A stretch of DNA of 51,289 bases, from positions 1-51,289 of the forward strand of contig NZ_HG428746.1 of NCBI RefSeq assembly GCF_000380245.2. Direction: 5' to 3'. Every line of letters begins with the position of its first letter. The stretch's first letter is position 1. The translations under genes and the position numbers were made by a program. Origin of the DNA: Bacillus massiliigorillae (GTDB taxonomy: Bacteria; Bacillota; Bacilli; Bacillales; DSM-1321). This document shows positions 35,400-44,740 of the stretch, piece after piece. Under the pieces are notes generated by a model. That model ran no database searches. It had not been told where the DNA came from and saw only the letters and a program-made list of their open reading frames with translations.

Positions 35400-36740
35400 T
35401 TAGATAACACCGATAATATTTAAAAATACAACAACAATTACAATCGGAATAATATATCTCATAATGAAAAACCAAATATTAAACGCAGTTGTACCGAATC
35501 TCGAATGTGAAAGTAATTCTGTTTGCAAGATATTCTTCTTAATTTTCCAAGATACAAAGATAGAGATTAGCAGTACGCCTAGTGGCATTAAGATATTACT
35601 TACTAAATAATCTGCTGCATCAAAGATACTTTTCGAAAATATAGTTACATCACTTAATACACTATATGATAACGCAGATGGAACACCAACAACGAAAATC
35701 AGCAAACCAATAATAACTGCGAATTTTTTTCGCTTATTTTCGTTCCCTTTTACAACAGCTGCTACAATGATTTCTAGCATAGAAAATGCAGAAGTTAACG
35801 TAGCAAATAAGAATAATGCTAAGAAACAAACAAGGAATACTTCACCAAAGAAAATTTGATCAAAAACAGAAGGTAACACCACGAACAATAATCCAGGTCC
35901 TTCAGCTGGTTCCAATCCTAATGAGAAAACAGCTGGGAAAATTGCTAGACCCGCCAATAAAGCGATAGTTAAGTTCATTGATACAATAGAAATCGCTGGT
36001 TGAATCAAGCTTTCCTTCTTCGATAAATAAGAACTATACGTAACCATAACAGATACACCAACACTTAAACTGAAGAAAGCTTGTCCCATTGCAAACAGAA
36101 TACTCTCTGAAGTGATATGTGAAAAGTCAGGAGCTAAGAAGAACTTCACACCTTCAATTGCATTGTCTAATGTAAGTGAACGAATGATTAAGATCAGAAA
36201 TAAAACGAATAGTGCAGGCATTAAGATTTTACTAGCTCGCTCGATCCCATTTTGAATGCCTTTCGCTACTACTAAAATTGTAATTCCTAAAAACGCACCT
36301 TGTGCAATAACTGTTAATAAAGGATTACCAATTGTTTGATTGAAAAGTTCTCCATAATGAGCACCTTCACTAATAATTCCTCCGTATAACCCTTTTACAA
36401 GATAAATAACGATCCAACCGCCAATTACACTATAAAAAGATAACAACAGAAAACATGTAAACACGCCGAGCTTACCAATCAAATTCCAATTCGTATTTGG
36501 AGCAAGCAGCTTATATGCACTAATTGCTTCTTTCTGCGTGCTTCTCCCGATAATAAACTCCGCTAATAGTAATGGGAATCCAATTAATAAGGAAAATAAT
36601 ATGAATAGAAGAAAGAAGGCTCCTCCTCCACTAACACCTGTAACATACGGTAACTTCCAAATCGCACCTATACCAATAGCCGATCCGGCAGCAGCTAATA
36701 TAAAGCCTATCTTCGATGACCATTGCTCGGTCTTCTCCAT
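35400..36740 (-). CDS. Sodium-dependent amino acid transporter (SNF/NSS family)
   Basis: 446 residues with about eleven to twelve helices. TM1 signature GFILAAAGSAIGIGAIWKLPY forms the sodium and substrate site; the rest fits bacterial NSS transporters such as YocR/YhdH. The substrate is an amino acid; the T-box leader upstream suggests which one is sensed (possibly phenylalanine). The ribosome site GGATGG is weak. Monocistronic, ending at a strong terminator. Confidence 0.9.
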   Translation of the reverse strand: MEKTEQWSSKIGFILAAAGSAIGIGAIWKLPYVTGVSGGGAFFLLFILFSLLIGFPLLLAEFIIGRSTQKEAISAYKLLAPNTNWNLIGKLGVFTCFLLLSFYSVIGGWIVIYLVKGLYGGIISEGAHYGELFNQTIGNPLLTVIAQGAFLGITILVVAKGIQNGIERASKILMPALFVLFLILIIRSLTLDNAIEGVKFFLAPDFSHITSESILFAMGQAFFSLSVGVSVMVTYSSYLSKKESLIQPAISIVSMNLTIALLAGLAIFPAVFSLGLEPAEGPGLLFVVLPSVFDQIFFGEVFLVCFLALFLFATLTSAFSMLEIIVAAVVKGNENKRKKFAVIIGLLIFVVGVPSALSYSVLSDVTIFSKSIFDAADYLVSNILMPLGVLLISIFVSWKIKKNILQTELLSHSRFGTTAFNIWFFIMRYIIPIVIVVVFLNIIGVI

Positions 36741-36865
36741 AAGAATCCATCCAATCTAGTTGATTTTATTTATTTAACGCAATAAGTACACACTTTATTT
36801 TCGGAATGTTCGAAATAAAGAGATAAGTTCAATAATTGCAAAATACTTCCATTTACAATTCCAAA

Positions 36866-37117
36866 CAAAAAAGCCACGTCTCTATCTAAAAGATAGGGAC
36901 GTGGCTTATCACGCGGTACCACCCTAATTGGAAACAAATTTTGCTTCCCACTTCATAAAATAACGGTTTAATCCGTCTTTATATTACATGGCCTAGGATG
37001 CAATATAAAGAGAGCTCCAAGAGTGAAATTCACCTAATCTTTGTATCAGTTTGCACCAACCACTGATTCTCTATTAACAGGGAGACCGGCTTAATTAGTT
37101 CTTTTCCTCGCTCAATA
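36866..37117 (-). promoter_or_regulatory. T-box riboswitch controlling the SNF transporter
   Basis: The minus strand shows Stem I (GAGCGAGGA... to ...CTTGGAGCTC), the T-box GGTGGTACCGCG (36912-36923) and a 17-bp terminator (36871-36887 with 36891-36907) with T6. The bulge UGGU would pair with an uncharged tRNA 3' end having discriminator A. The specifier region reads GTGAATTTCAC; TTC (Phe, 37027-37025) followed by A is the most likely codon, with TTT and ATT (Ile) less likely. Confidence 0.88.
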
Positions 37118-37142
37118 CGATATTTTTTTAATAATACTCGAA

Positions 37143-37171
37143 ATTATATTATGATAACAGAAAAAGGTCAA
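37143..37171 (-). promoter_or_regulatory. Promoter of the T-box/SNF transcript
   Basis: TTGACC (37171-37166), 17-base spacer, TATAAT (37148-37143) on the minus strand; predicted start near 37136, about 20 bases before Stem I. Confidence 0.75.
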
Positions 37172-37341
37172 GCTTACTATTTTAGAATTTTTTATAAATA
37201 TCTGACACCCTCATAACCCTTCTATACTCCACATAGGTTCACGAGATCTAACTATTTACCCAACAATATTTTTACATAATAAACCACTTGATTTTATAAA
37301 CTTCACATTTTATCCTCAGTTTCTTCGCAATGAAAACTAAA
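37172..37341. other. Intergenic region between divergent promoters
   Basis: AT-rich DNA between the T-box promoter and the nagP control region. No frame with a ribosome site and no clear hairpin or RNA gene found. Confidence 0.4.
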
Positions 37342-37356
37342 TTGAAAACGCTTGTA
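37342..37356 (+). promoter_or_regulatory. Possible CcpA cre site upstream of nagP
   Basis: TTGAAAACGCTTGTA fits the cre consensus WTGNAANCGNWNNCA except for the final CA. It lies about 105 bases upstream of the predicted start of transcription. Confidence 0.45.
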
Positions 37357-37420
37357 TTTACATTTTTTTGATGTTAATCCATAATCTTATTTCACAATAT
37401 GGACATAATAAATATTAACT

Positions 37421-37440
37421 AATCGGTCTATACCACTAAT
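37421..37440 (+). promoter_or_regulatory. NagR/YvoA (dre-like) operator
   Basis: GGTCTATACC at 37425-37434 with flanks AATC and ACTAAT matches the dre palindrome (TGGTCTAGACCA-like) bound by the GntR regulator NagR/YvoA. It overlaps the -35 region of the downstream promoter, the classic repressor position. GlcN-6-P would release it. Confidence 0.7.
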
Positions 37441-37445
37441 TATCT

Positions 37446-37454
37446 TGATATAAT
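37446..37454 (+). promoter_or_regulatory. Extended -10 promoter of nagP
   Basis: TGATATAAT is an extended -10; the -35 region falls inside the dre-like palindrome. The predicted start near 37461 leaves a leader of about 180 bases. Confidence 0.6.
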
Positions 37455-37643
37455 AAAAACGCACAAAAGATATGTTTGTACTACTGAAAATTTTTATAAA
37501 TTTTTTAGTAATCAAACATAACTTATAGCAATTCTTATGTTGTACATTCATATGGCTTGCAAGAAATTATAAAATTTATTTTGCACGAATCTATAACATG
37601 ATGTGAATTGCTTGTAGCAACTTTTCAAGGAGGAAATTCCATT

Positions 37644-39104
37644 ATGATCATGAAGTATTTACAAAAACTTGGTCGTTCACTGATGTTACCGGTAGCAGTA
37701 TTACCAGCAGCTGCTATTCTAATGGGTATCGGTTATTGGATTGACCCATCTGGTTGGGGTGCAGATAGCCCAATTGCAGCTTTCTTAATCAAATCTGGTG
37801 GTTCACTTATCGATAATTTACCTATTCTATTCGCTGTTGGGGTAGCTTTAGGTATGTCGAAAGACAAAGATGGCTCATCCGCACTTAGTGGTTTAGTTGC
37901 TTATCTAGTTGTTACTACTCTACTTAGCACAGATGTAGTAGCGATGTTACAAAGTATTGAACCTGATGCTGTAGATCCAGCATTTGCAAAAATCGGTAAT
38001 GCTTTCGTTGGTATTATCTCAGGTCTTGTAGCAGCATCTATGTACAACCGATTTAGTCAAACGAAATTACCAGATGCTTTAGCATTCTTTAGTGGTAAAC
38101 GTCTAGTACCTATTATGACAGCGGTTTCAATGTTAGTTGTTTCTGCTATCCTTTTCTTCGTTTGGCCACTAGTATTCACTGGTCTTGTTAATTTCGGGGA
38201 AGCAATCAGTAAGTTAGGCGCTGCAGGTGCTGGTATTTATGGTTTCTTCAACCGTTTATTAATCCCTACAGGTTTACACCACGCATTAAACTCTGTATTC
38301 TGGTTTGACGTTGCAGGTATCAATGATATCGGTAACTTCTGGGCAAGCACAGGTGAAAAAGGTGTAACTGGTATGTATCAAGCTGGTTTCTTCCCAGTTA
38401 TGATGTTTGGTTTACCAGCAGCTGGTTTAGCAATGTACCACACTGCTAAATCATCTAGAAAGAAACAAGCAGCATCATTATTTATCGCAGCTGGTTTCGC
38501 TGCATTCTTCACAGGTGTTACTGAGCCACTTGAATTCGCATTCATGTTCGCTGCTCCAGCACTTTACGTAGTACACGCTGTATTAACAGGTATTTCATTA
38601 GCAGTAGCTGCCCTATTCCACTGGACTGCAGGATTTGGTTTCAGTGCAGGTCTTGTCGACTTTGTATTAAGTTCAAGATTACCACTTGCTAACCAACCAT
38701 ATATGTTATTAGTTCAAGGTCTTGTATTTGGTTTAATCTACTACTTCTTATTCCGTTTCTTAATTGTTAAATTCAACCTTAAGACTCCTGGTAGAGAAGA
38801 TGGAGATCCAGAAGACGATAACACTGATGAAGTTGCTGGCGGACAAGCAACTGGTAACGAAAAATTTGCTAAGATGGCTGCAGTAATTTATGAAGGTTTA
38901 GGCGGAGACGCTAACGTTGTTTCTGTTGATAACTGTATTACTCGCCTTCGTTTAGAAGTAAAAGATATGAACAAAGTAGATCAAAACAAAATCAAATCTA
39001 CTGGCGTACCAGGAATTAAGGTTGTTGGTGAAACTAGCATCCAAGTAATCGTTGGTACTCAAGTTCAATTCGTTGCGGATGAAATCGCAAAAATCCGCAA
39101 ATAA
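37644..39104 (+). CDS. nagP: PTS N-acetylglucosamine-type transporter, EIICB
   Basis: 486 residues: a ten-helix EIIC domain (QKLGRSLMLPVAVLPAAAIL, GLHHALNSVFWF, GVTEPLEFAFMF) joined by the linker LKTPGRED to EIIB with the phosphorylated cysteine in DNCITRLRLEVKD (about 431). No EIIA, as in NagP, which borrows EIIA from another permease. The linker and the dre-like operator point to GlcNAc rather than glucose. ATG 37644 follows AAGGAGG by 10 bases. Confidence 0.85.
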   Translation: MIMKYLQKLGRSLMLPVAVLPAAAILMGIGYWIDPSGWGADSPIAAFLIKSGGSLIDNLPILFAVGVALGMSKDKDGSSALSGLVAYLVVTTLLSTDVVAMLQSIEPDAVDPAFAKIGNAFVGIISGLVAASMYNRFSQTKLPDALAFFSGKRLVPIMTAVSMLVVSAILFFVWPLVFTGLVNFGEAISKLGAAGAGIYGFFNRLLIPTGLHHALNSVFWFDVAGINDIGNFWASTGEKGVTGMYQAGFFPVMMFGLPAAGLAMYHTAKSSRKKQAASLFIAAGFAAFFTGVTEPLEFAFMFAAPALYVVHAVLTGISLAVAALFHWTAGFGFSAGLVDFVLSSRLPLANQPYMLLVQGLVFGLIYYFLFRFLIVKFNLKTPGREDGDPEDDNTDEVAGGQATGNEKFAKMAAVIYEGLGGDANVVSVDNCITRLRLEVKDMNKVDQNKIKSTGVPGIKVVGETSIQVIVGTQVQFVADEIAKIRK

Positions 39105-39125
39105 TGAAGTAGAACTACTTTAATA

Positions 39126-39166
39126 AAAAGGCTAAATCGTTCATGATACGATTTAGCCTTTTTTTG
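39126..39166 (+). terminator. Terminator of nagP
   Basis: AAAAAGGCTAAATCG/CGATTTAGCCTTTTT, a very stable stem with T7. Confidence 0.9.
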
Positions 39167-39231
39167 CACAATAAAATACCTTTTTATTATTCTAAAATAA
39201 GAATATACTACAACTGGTGGTGATGATAGCC

Positions 39232-40569
39232 ATGGATTCGTCTTGGCTAATTGACTTTTTAATCGTTCTTTTATTAATCCTTTTTAATGGTGTATTTGCC
39301 ATGACAGAACTCGCGCTCATTTCTTCAAATCCATCCAAATTACAATATGAAGCGAACCGAGGTAAACGAAGTGCCAAATTAGCGTTGCAATATACCAAAG
39401 ATCCTACCAATCTTCTCTCAACTGTTCAAGTTGGCATTACGTTAATTGGTATTATTAATGGAGCATTCGGAGGTGCTCGCTTATCCACTCCACTCGCTGA
39501 CATATTAAGCGGATTCGGGCTAAATAGTGAATATGCGTATTCCATTAGTTATATTATTGTCGTTACAGTTATTACATATCTGTCTCTCATTATTGGAGAG
39601 CTCGTACCAAAACGAATTGCAATCGTTGCTCCTGAGCGTGTTTCTATGACTGTTATCTCAAGCATGGATACCTTTTCAAAGCTAATGAGACCTTTTATTT
39701 GGATTCTATCTAAATCAACCTTATTTTTATTTAGCTTCCTTGGATTGAAACAGGAACGTTCCACAGAGGAAACAGAATTTGAAATTAGACAATTACTATC
39801 AAAAGGTGCTCAAGAAGGTGCATTTGAACATGACGAAGTGCAACAAGTAGAACGCGTTTTCGCCTTTCACGACCAACGAGCTTATGAATTGATGCAACCA
39901 CGTACGACATTAGAATGGATTGACTTAGAAGATTCAGTTGATGAAATAACAGAAATGATTATAAATAGTAAACATAATAAGCTTCCAGTAGGGCGTGCCA
40001 GTTTAGATGACTTCGTTGGTTATATTGAGGTTCGCGACTTATTAACAGAACTACCATTAGAGAATATGCAAGCTTTAATGAAGAAATTAAAACAACCACT
40101 CGTTGTTCCAAGAGCAATGGATGATGCTAGTATTGTTCTTCAATTGATGCAAAAGAACGGAAGTGAGATAGCTTTCATACTAGATGAGTACGGAGGATTT
40201 CTCGGATTACTAACATTATTCGATATTCTTGAAGCGATTGTTGGTGAGATTCCTGTTGAAGAGGAGCAGCCAGAATTAGTCGTACGTCATGATGGAACTT
40301 TCTTAGCAGATGGACTCTTGCATATCGATGATTTGAAACGAGCTCTTCATTTAACTCAACCATTACCCGATGAGGATCGCTCCTCTTACCATACTGTGGC
40401 TGGTCTACTCATTTACTTACTAGGAGACTTGCCGGAAAGAGGAAGTAGAGTAACCTGCCAAGGCTACTCGTTCGAAGTAGTTGACTTAGATGGGAAACGA
40501 ATTGATCAGATTTTAATTGAACCTATCAAAGAATTCCAAGAAACATCTATAGATGAGATAAAAAAATAA
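39232..40569 (+). CDS. CNNM/CorC-type protein with CBS domains
   Basis: 445 residues. An N-terminal CNNM (DUF21) membrane domain (FNGVFAMTELALISS... ELVPKRIA), a CBS pair beginning around MQPRTTLEWIDLEDSV and continuing to AFILDEYGGFLGLLT, then the CorC_HlyC domain. The family is called hemolysin-like but its members act in Mg2+ homeostasis and ion transport. ATG 39232 has GGTGAT 7 bases upstream; in-frame earlier starts cannot be excluded. Confidence 0.87.
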   Translation: MDSSWLIDFLIVLLLILFNGVFAMTELALISSNPSKLQYEANRGKRSAKLALQYTKDPTNLLSTVQVGITLIGIINGAFGGARLSTPLADILSGFGLNSEYAYSISYIIVVTVITYLSLIIGELVPKRIAIVAPERVSMTVISSMDTFSKLMRPFIWILSKSTLFLFSFLGLKQERSTEETEFEIRQLLSKGAQEGAFEHDEVQQVERVFAFHDQRAYELMQPRTTLEWIDLEDSVDEITEMIINSKHNKLPVGRASLDDFVGYIEVRDLLTELPLENMQALMKKLKQPLVVPRAMDDASIVLQLMQKNGSEIAFILDEYGGFLGLLTLFDILEAIVGEIPVEEEQPELVVRHDGTFLADGLLHIDDLKRALHLTQPLPDEDRSSYHTVAGLLIYLLGDLPERGSRVTCQGYSFEVVDLDGKRIDQILIEPIKEFQETSIDEIKK

Positions 40570-40598
40570 AAAGAGGACATTTCGTCCTCTTTACTCTT
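40567..40598 (-). terminator. Bidirectional terminator between convergent genes
   Basis: AAAGAGGAC-ATTTC-GTCCTCTTT stem with T-rich flanks on both strands, between the CNNM gene and the TPM gene. Confidence 0.85.
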
Positions 40599-41357
40599 TT
40601 ACCAGCCGCGGCTTGCACCACCACCCCCAGAAGATCCACCGCCTCCTCCTCTTGGCCCATCTCCACCTCTTCCACCACCGCCTCCACGAGAAATAATCAT
40701 AAGTAGTAAATGCGTGAGTGTTCCTCCAAAGAACTTCATATCTAGAAATATGAGAATAACCAGACCTATAACACCTAATATGACAACTATAGGATTCATC
40801 CCATCATCAGTTGTATCCTTATATGGGATGGCTTTGGCTGTCTCTCCATCCCAGTTATATTCAGCGGCTGTTTCATTATATAAAACCTTATATGTCTGAA
40901 TGACAGCTTGATCTGGCTCATTATTCTTCAAATAAGGTACGGCGAATTGGTCCATAATTCTACCTACTTTTCCATCTGGTAACGCTCCTTCAAGACCATA
41001 ACCTACTTCAATACGAATCTTATGGTCATCCATTGCAAGCACAAGCAATACGCCATTATTCTCTTTCTTACTACCAATACCGTATTGTCTAAATGCTTTA
41101 TTCGCATACTCCTCTATTGATTCTCCCTCTAAGGAATCGATAATCAAAGTTGAAATTTGGGCTGAAGTACCATTCTCTAGATTTCTACCTAGTTGATTTA
41201 ATTCAGCTTTTTGTTCACTAGAAAGAACCCCTACAAAGTCCTGAACGTATATGTCTCCCCTAGGAGCTGGTACATCTGCTGCAAGTCCATCGTTCAGAAA
41301 GTAACCAAAGAAAAGACTAAAAGCTGCTACCAGTATGAAAGCAGCTCGCTTAATCAT
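40599..41357 (-). CDS. TPM-domain membrane protein (YgcG family)
   Basis: 252 residues. A signal peptide (about 1-26), an extracellular TPM domain (VQDFVGVLSSEQKAELNQLG, EVGYGLEGALPDGKVGRIMD), one membrane helix near 200, and a glycine-rich tail (GGGGGSSGGGGASRGW). The family is often paired with lemA, as here (4-base overlap). Function unknown; roles in membrane stress or photosystem repair are suggested for relatives. Confidence 0.85.
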   Translation of the reverse strand: MIKRAAFILVAAFSLFFGYFLNDGLAADVPAPRGDIYVQDFVGVLSSEQKAELNQLGRNLENGTSAQISTLIIDSLEGESIEEYANKAFRQYGIGSKKENNGVLLVLAMDDHKIRIEVGYGLEGALPDGKVGRIMDQFAVPYLKNNEPDQAVIQTYKVLYNETAAEYNWDGETAKAIPYKDTTDDGMNPIVVILGVIGLVILIFLDMKFFGGTLTHLLLMIISRGGGGGRGGDGPRGGGGGSSGGGGASRGW

Positions 41358-41929
41358 TCTCCATTCCCCTCAAAGTCAACAGTTGGTGCTTTTTCAGCCC
41401 CTTCTTGCGCTTTAAAATATTCCTTCTCATCAAAGCCAAACATACCTGCCATTAGAGACCCTGGGAATCGTTTGACACTTCGATTAAAAGTTGAAACTTG
41501 GTCATTATAGTCTTTACGTGCTACCGTTAAACGATTTTCTGTCCCTGATAATTCATCCATTAATTGACGATAATTTGCATCTGACTTCAACTCTGGATAA
41601 TTTTCAACCACTACAAGCAATCGATTCAAAGCATTTGTTAATTCACCATCCGCAGTTGCTTGATCAGCTGGTGTGTTGGCTCCAGCTAATTTTGCTCTAG
41701 CGTTTGTCACACTATTGATAACATCTTTCTCTTGCTTAGCAAAACCTTTCACTGTATTCACCAAATTAGGTATTAAATCAACTCTACGTTGTAATTGATT
41801 CTCTACTTGTGAATAAGCCTGATTCACATCTTCTTCTTTATTCACAAGCCCGTTATAGCTAGAAACTAACGTAACTGCTAATACTACAATAATGATCCCT
41901 ACAATTAAAATTGGTCCAAATCTCTTCAC
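41354..41929 (-). CDS. lemA: LemA family protein
   Basis: 191 residues. One N-terminal membrane helix, then a coiled helical bundle with NGLVNKEEDVNQAYSQVENQ and RRVDLIPNLVNTVKG, the family signature. Likely membrane-anchored with its helices facing out. Co-transcribed with the TPM gene. Confidence 0.92.
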   Translation of the reverse strand: MKRFGPILIVGIIIVVLAVTLVSSYNGLVNKEEDVNQAYSQVENQLQRRVDLIPNLVNTVKGFAKQEKDVINSVTNARAKLAGANTPADQATADGELTNALNRLLVVVENYPELKSDANYRQLMDELSGTENRLTVARKDYNDQVSTFNRSVKRFPGSLMAGMFGFDEKEYFKAQEGAEKAPTVDFEGNGE

Positions 41930-42029
41930 ATAATCACCTCAGAAAAAAATCTCTTTATTATTCTACTCATATACCTCAATATTTAAGATAGAAACTTTAA
42001 ATTTTTTCCAAACAAATTCCCATTTCAAC

Positions 42030-42067
42030 AAAAAAGCTTCAATGAATATTTCATCCATTGAAGCTTT
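42030..42067 (-). terminator. Terminator of the pot operon
   Basis: AAGCTTCAATG/CATTGAAGCTT stem followed by T-run on the minus strand, adjoining the potD stop. Confidence 0.88.
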
Positions 42068-42070
42068 TGA

Positions 42071-43141
42071 TTATTTACTATGCATTTTAAACTCTAAGAA
42101 CAACTCATTATAATAAGCTAAGTTACGCTTACCTAAGTTCCTATATACCTCTAATTTTTCCGTTAGTTCAGGGCTAGGATAGAAGCGCTCATCTTCTGAT
42201 ACTTCCTTACCTAAATACTTTAATGCCCCAACGTTTGGTGTAGAGTATCCAACATAATCCGTGTTTTCAGCAGCGTTTTTTGGATCAAGCATGAAATTAA
42301 TAAACGCATGCGCACCTTCTAAATTCTTCGCTGTTTTCGGAATAACAATATTATCAAACCATAAGTTAGAGCCTTCTTTTGGTACAACATAATCTAGCTT
42401 TTCATTTTCGTACATAATTTCAGAAGCATCACCAGACCATACAACACCTACTGCCGCTTCTTCATTGGCCATTAACATTTTAATTTCATCACCAACAATT
42501 GCTTTTACATTTGGTGTTAATGTATCTAGTTTTTCTTTCGCTTCTCTTAAATGCTTCTTGTCTACATCATTTAAAGAATACCCTAAACTATTTAGACCGA
42601 AGCCCATTACTTCACGAGCTCCATCAACTAGCAAGATATCATTGCGTAAGTTTTTATCCCACAGATCATTCCAACTTGTAATCTTTCCATCGACCTTATC
42701 AGGGTTATAAACAATACCTACTGTTCCCCAGAAATATGGAATCGAATACTTATTCTTCGGATCAAATGGTAAGTCTAGAAAACGCTTATCAATATACTTC
42801 AAATTCGGAAGCTTACTATGATCGATTGGAAGCAATAAATTCTCTTCCTTCATTTTTGAAATTGCATATTCTGAAGGAACAGCAATATCAAAAGTTGTTC
42901 CACCTTGCTCAATCTTTGTTAGCATTGCTTCATTTGAATCAAACGTTTGATAAATGACTTTATAGCCTGTTTCTTTTTCAAACTTCTTAATCAGTTTTGG
43001 TTCGATATAATCTCCCCAGTTATATACCGTAATTGTATTGCCACCAGAATATCCTTCTGAGGCATTTAAGCGGCCTATCCAAAATAGAAGGCCAAATGAA
43101 ACGGCAAAAACGAGAATAAATACTTTTGTTAATGAATTCAT
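42071..43141 (-). CDS. potD: Spermidine/putrescine-binding protein PotD
   Basis: 356 residues of the periplasmic-binding type. ITVYNWGDYIEPKLIKKFEKETG is the PotD signature, with aromatic and acidic residues for polyamine binding further on. The N-terminal hydrophobic segment (about 5-25) lacks a lipobox cysteine, so the protein is probably held by an uncleaved helix or released, unlike most Gram-positive binding proteins. It overlaps potC by 4 bases. Confidence 0.92.
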   Translation of the reverse strand: MNSLTKVFILVFAVSFGLLFWIGRLNASEGYSGGNTITVYNWGDYIEPKLIKKFEKETGYKVIYQTFDSNEAMLTKIEQGGTTFDIAVPSEYAISKMKEENLLLPIDHSKLPNLKYIDKRFLDLPFDPKNKYSIPYFWGTVGIVYNPDKVDGKITSWNDLWDKNLRNDILLVDGAREVMGFGLNSLGYSLNDVDKKHLREAKEKLDTLTPNVKAIVGDEIKMLMANEEAAVGVVWSGDASEIMYENEKLDYVVPKEGSNLWFDNIVIPKTAKNLEGAHAFINFMLDPKNAAENTDYVGYSTPNVGALKYLGKEVSEDERFYPSPELTEKLEVYRNLGKRNLAYYNELFLEFKMHSK

Positions 43142-43941
43142 TTTCTTACTCCCGCTCCTTTCGCTCGGCTATTGCGTTGATTAATGAAGTAATAACCGAT
43201 TACTAATACGATAGTGAATAAGAAAATAAGTGTTGATAAGGCATTGATTTGGAGCGAAATACCTCTTCTTGCTAACGAGTAAATTTCAACAGACAGCGTT
43301 GAGAATCCGTTCCCCGTTACGAAGAATGTAACCGCAAAATCATCTAAAGAATATGTTAATGCCATAAAGAATCCAGCAAAAATCCCTGGTGTAATAAATG
43401 GAATAACAACTTTCGATAAAACATCCCACTTATTTGCTCCTAAATCAAGCGCCGCATCAATTAACGTCGGGCTCATTTCTTGTAGCTTTGGCAGCACCAT
43501 GATTACAACAATCGGAATACTGAAAGCGATATGTGAAAGCAATACAGATGTAAAACCAAGCTTAATGCCAATCATTGTGAAAAGAATTAGGAATGAAGCT
43601 CCGATAATAACGTCTGGACTAACAATTAAGACGTTATTTAGTGATAACATCGTATTCTTCATTTTGATATTCTTTAAATACATAATTGAGAGCGCCCCTA
43701 GCACTCCAATAATCGTTGAAATTGCCGCTGATAAAAGCGCAATAACTAATGTATTCAATACGATGATTAACAGTCTAGTATCTTGTAGTACTTCTTTATA
43801 ATAATCAAGTGTAAATCCTTCAAAGCCTGACATACTGCCACCGCTGTTAAAGGAATAAAACATTAGATAGAAAATCGGCGCGTATAAAATGATAAATACA
43901 ATTGCCAAATAAATAGTAGAGATCTTACTATTTCTTTTCAA
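43138..43941 (-). CDS. potC: Polyamine ABC transporter permease PotC
   Basis: 267 residues, six membrane helices. The cytoplasmic EAA loop reads LIDAALDLGANKWDVLSKVVIP. It forms the channel with PotB. It overlaps potB by 14 bases and potD by 4. Confidence 0.94.
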   Translation of the reverse strand: MKRNSKISTIYLAIVFIILYAPIFYLMFYSFNSGGSMSGFEGFTLDYYKEVLQDTRLLIIVLNTLVIALLSAAISTIIGVLGALSIMYLKNIKMKNTMLSLNNVLIVSPDVIIGASFLILFTMIGIKLGFTSVLLSHIAFSIPIVVIMVLPKLQEMSPTLIDAALDLGANKWDVLSKVVIPFITPGIFAGFFMALTYSLDDFAVTFFVTGNGFSTLSVEIYSLARRGISLQINALSTLIFLFTIVLVIGYYFINQRNSRAKGAGVRK

Positions 43942-44740
43942 TTTTCATCCCTCGCTTCCGATTACCTGTAAGAATCATAATAGCAAACATAATAATTATT
44001 AAGAATACAGCGATTGTCGCACCCATTCCCCAGTCTTGCGTTACAAGGAAATGTTGTTCAATAGCTGTACCAAGTGTAATGACACGATTACCTGCAATCA
44101 ATCTTGTAATCATGAATAGCGATAGCGCTGGGATGAATACAGCTTGGCAACCTGCTTTTACTCCATCAAGCGTTAATGGAAAGACTACTCGTTTGAAAGT
44201 CGTCCAGCCAGAAGCACCCAAATCAAGCGATGCATAGACAAGCGAAGGATTTAATTTCTCTAACGCATTGAAAATCGGTAAAATCATAAACGGAATAAAG
44301 ATGTATACAGAAACAAATACAAAACTAAAGTCCGTAAACAAAATTTGTGTATTTCCAATTCCGATGACCTCTAGAAAAGCATTAATCGGTCCGTACGTTC
44401 CGAAAATACCCATGAAAGCATATGCCTTTAATAAAAGATTAATCCATGATGGCAAAATAATAAGCAGCAACCACAATTGTTTATGCTTTGTTTTCGTTAA
44501 TAAGTACGCTGTTGGATAGGATACTAATAATGCGAATCCTGTAATTAAAAAAGCATACCAAAACGAACTAAACGTCATTTTCAAATAAACAGGTGTGAAG
44601 AATTTCTGATAATTAGCTAATGTAAAGCCGCCTTCGATATCAATAAAAGAAAAATACAGTACTAAAACAATCGGCGCAATAACAAACAACAACATCCATG
44701 CGTAATATGGAATCGCATATAAAATTCGATTACTCTTCAT
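43928..44740 (-). CDS. potB: Polyamine ABC transporter permease PotB
   Basis: 270 residues from ATG 44740, supported by AGAGG about 6 bases upstream; the longer frame to 44794 runs inside potA and lacks such a site. Six membrane helices, EAA loop LVYASLDLGASGWTTFKRVVFP. The start lies within the end of potA (11-base overlap). Confidence 0.92.
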   Translation of the reverse strand: MKSNRILYAIPYYAWMLLFVIAPIVLVLYFSFIDIEGGFTLANYQKFFTPVYLKMTFSSFWYAFLITGFALLVSYPTAYLLTKTKHKQLWLLLIILPSWINLLLKAYAFMGIFGTYGPINAFLEVIGIGNTQILFTDFSFVFVSVYIFIPFMILPIFNALEKLNPSLVYASLDLGASGWTTFKRVVFPLTLDGVKAGCQAVFIPALSLFMITRLIAGNRVITLGTAIEQHFLVTQDWGMGATIAVFLIIIMFAIMILTGNRKRGMKIEKK

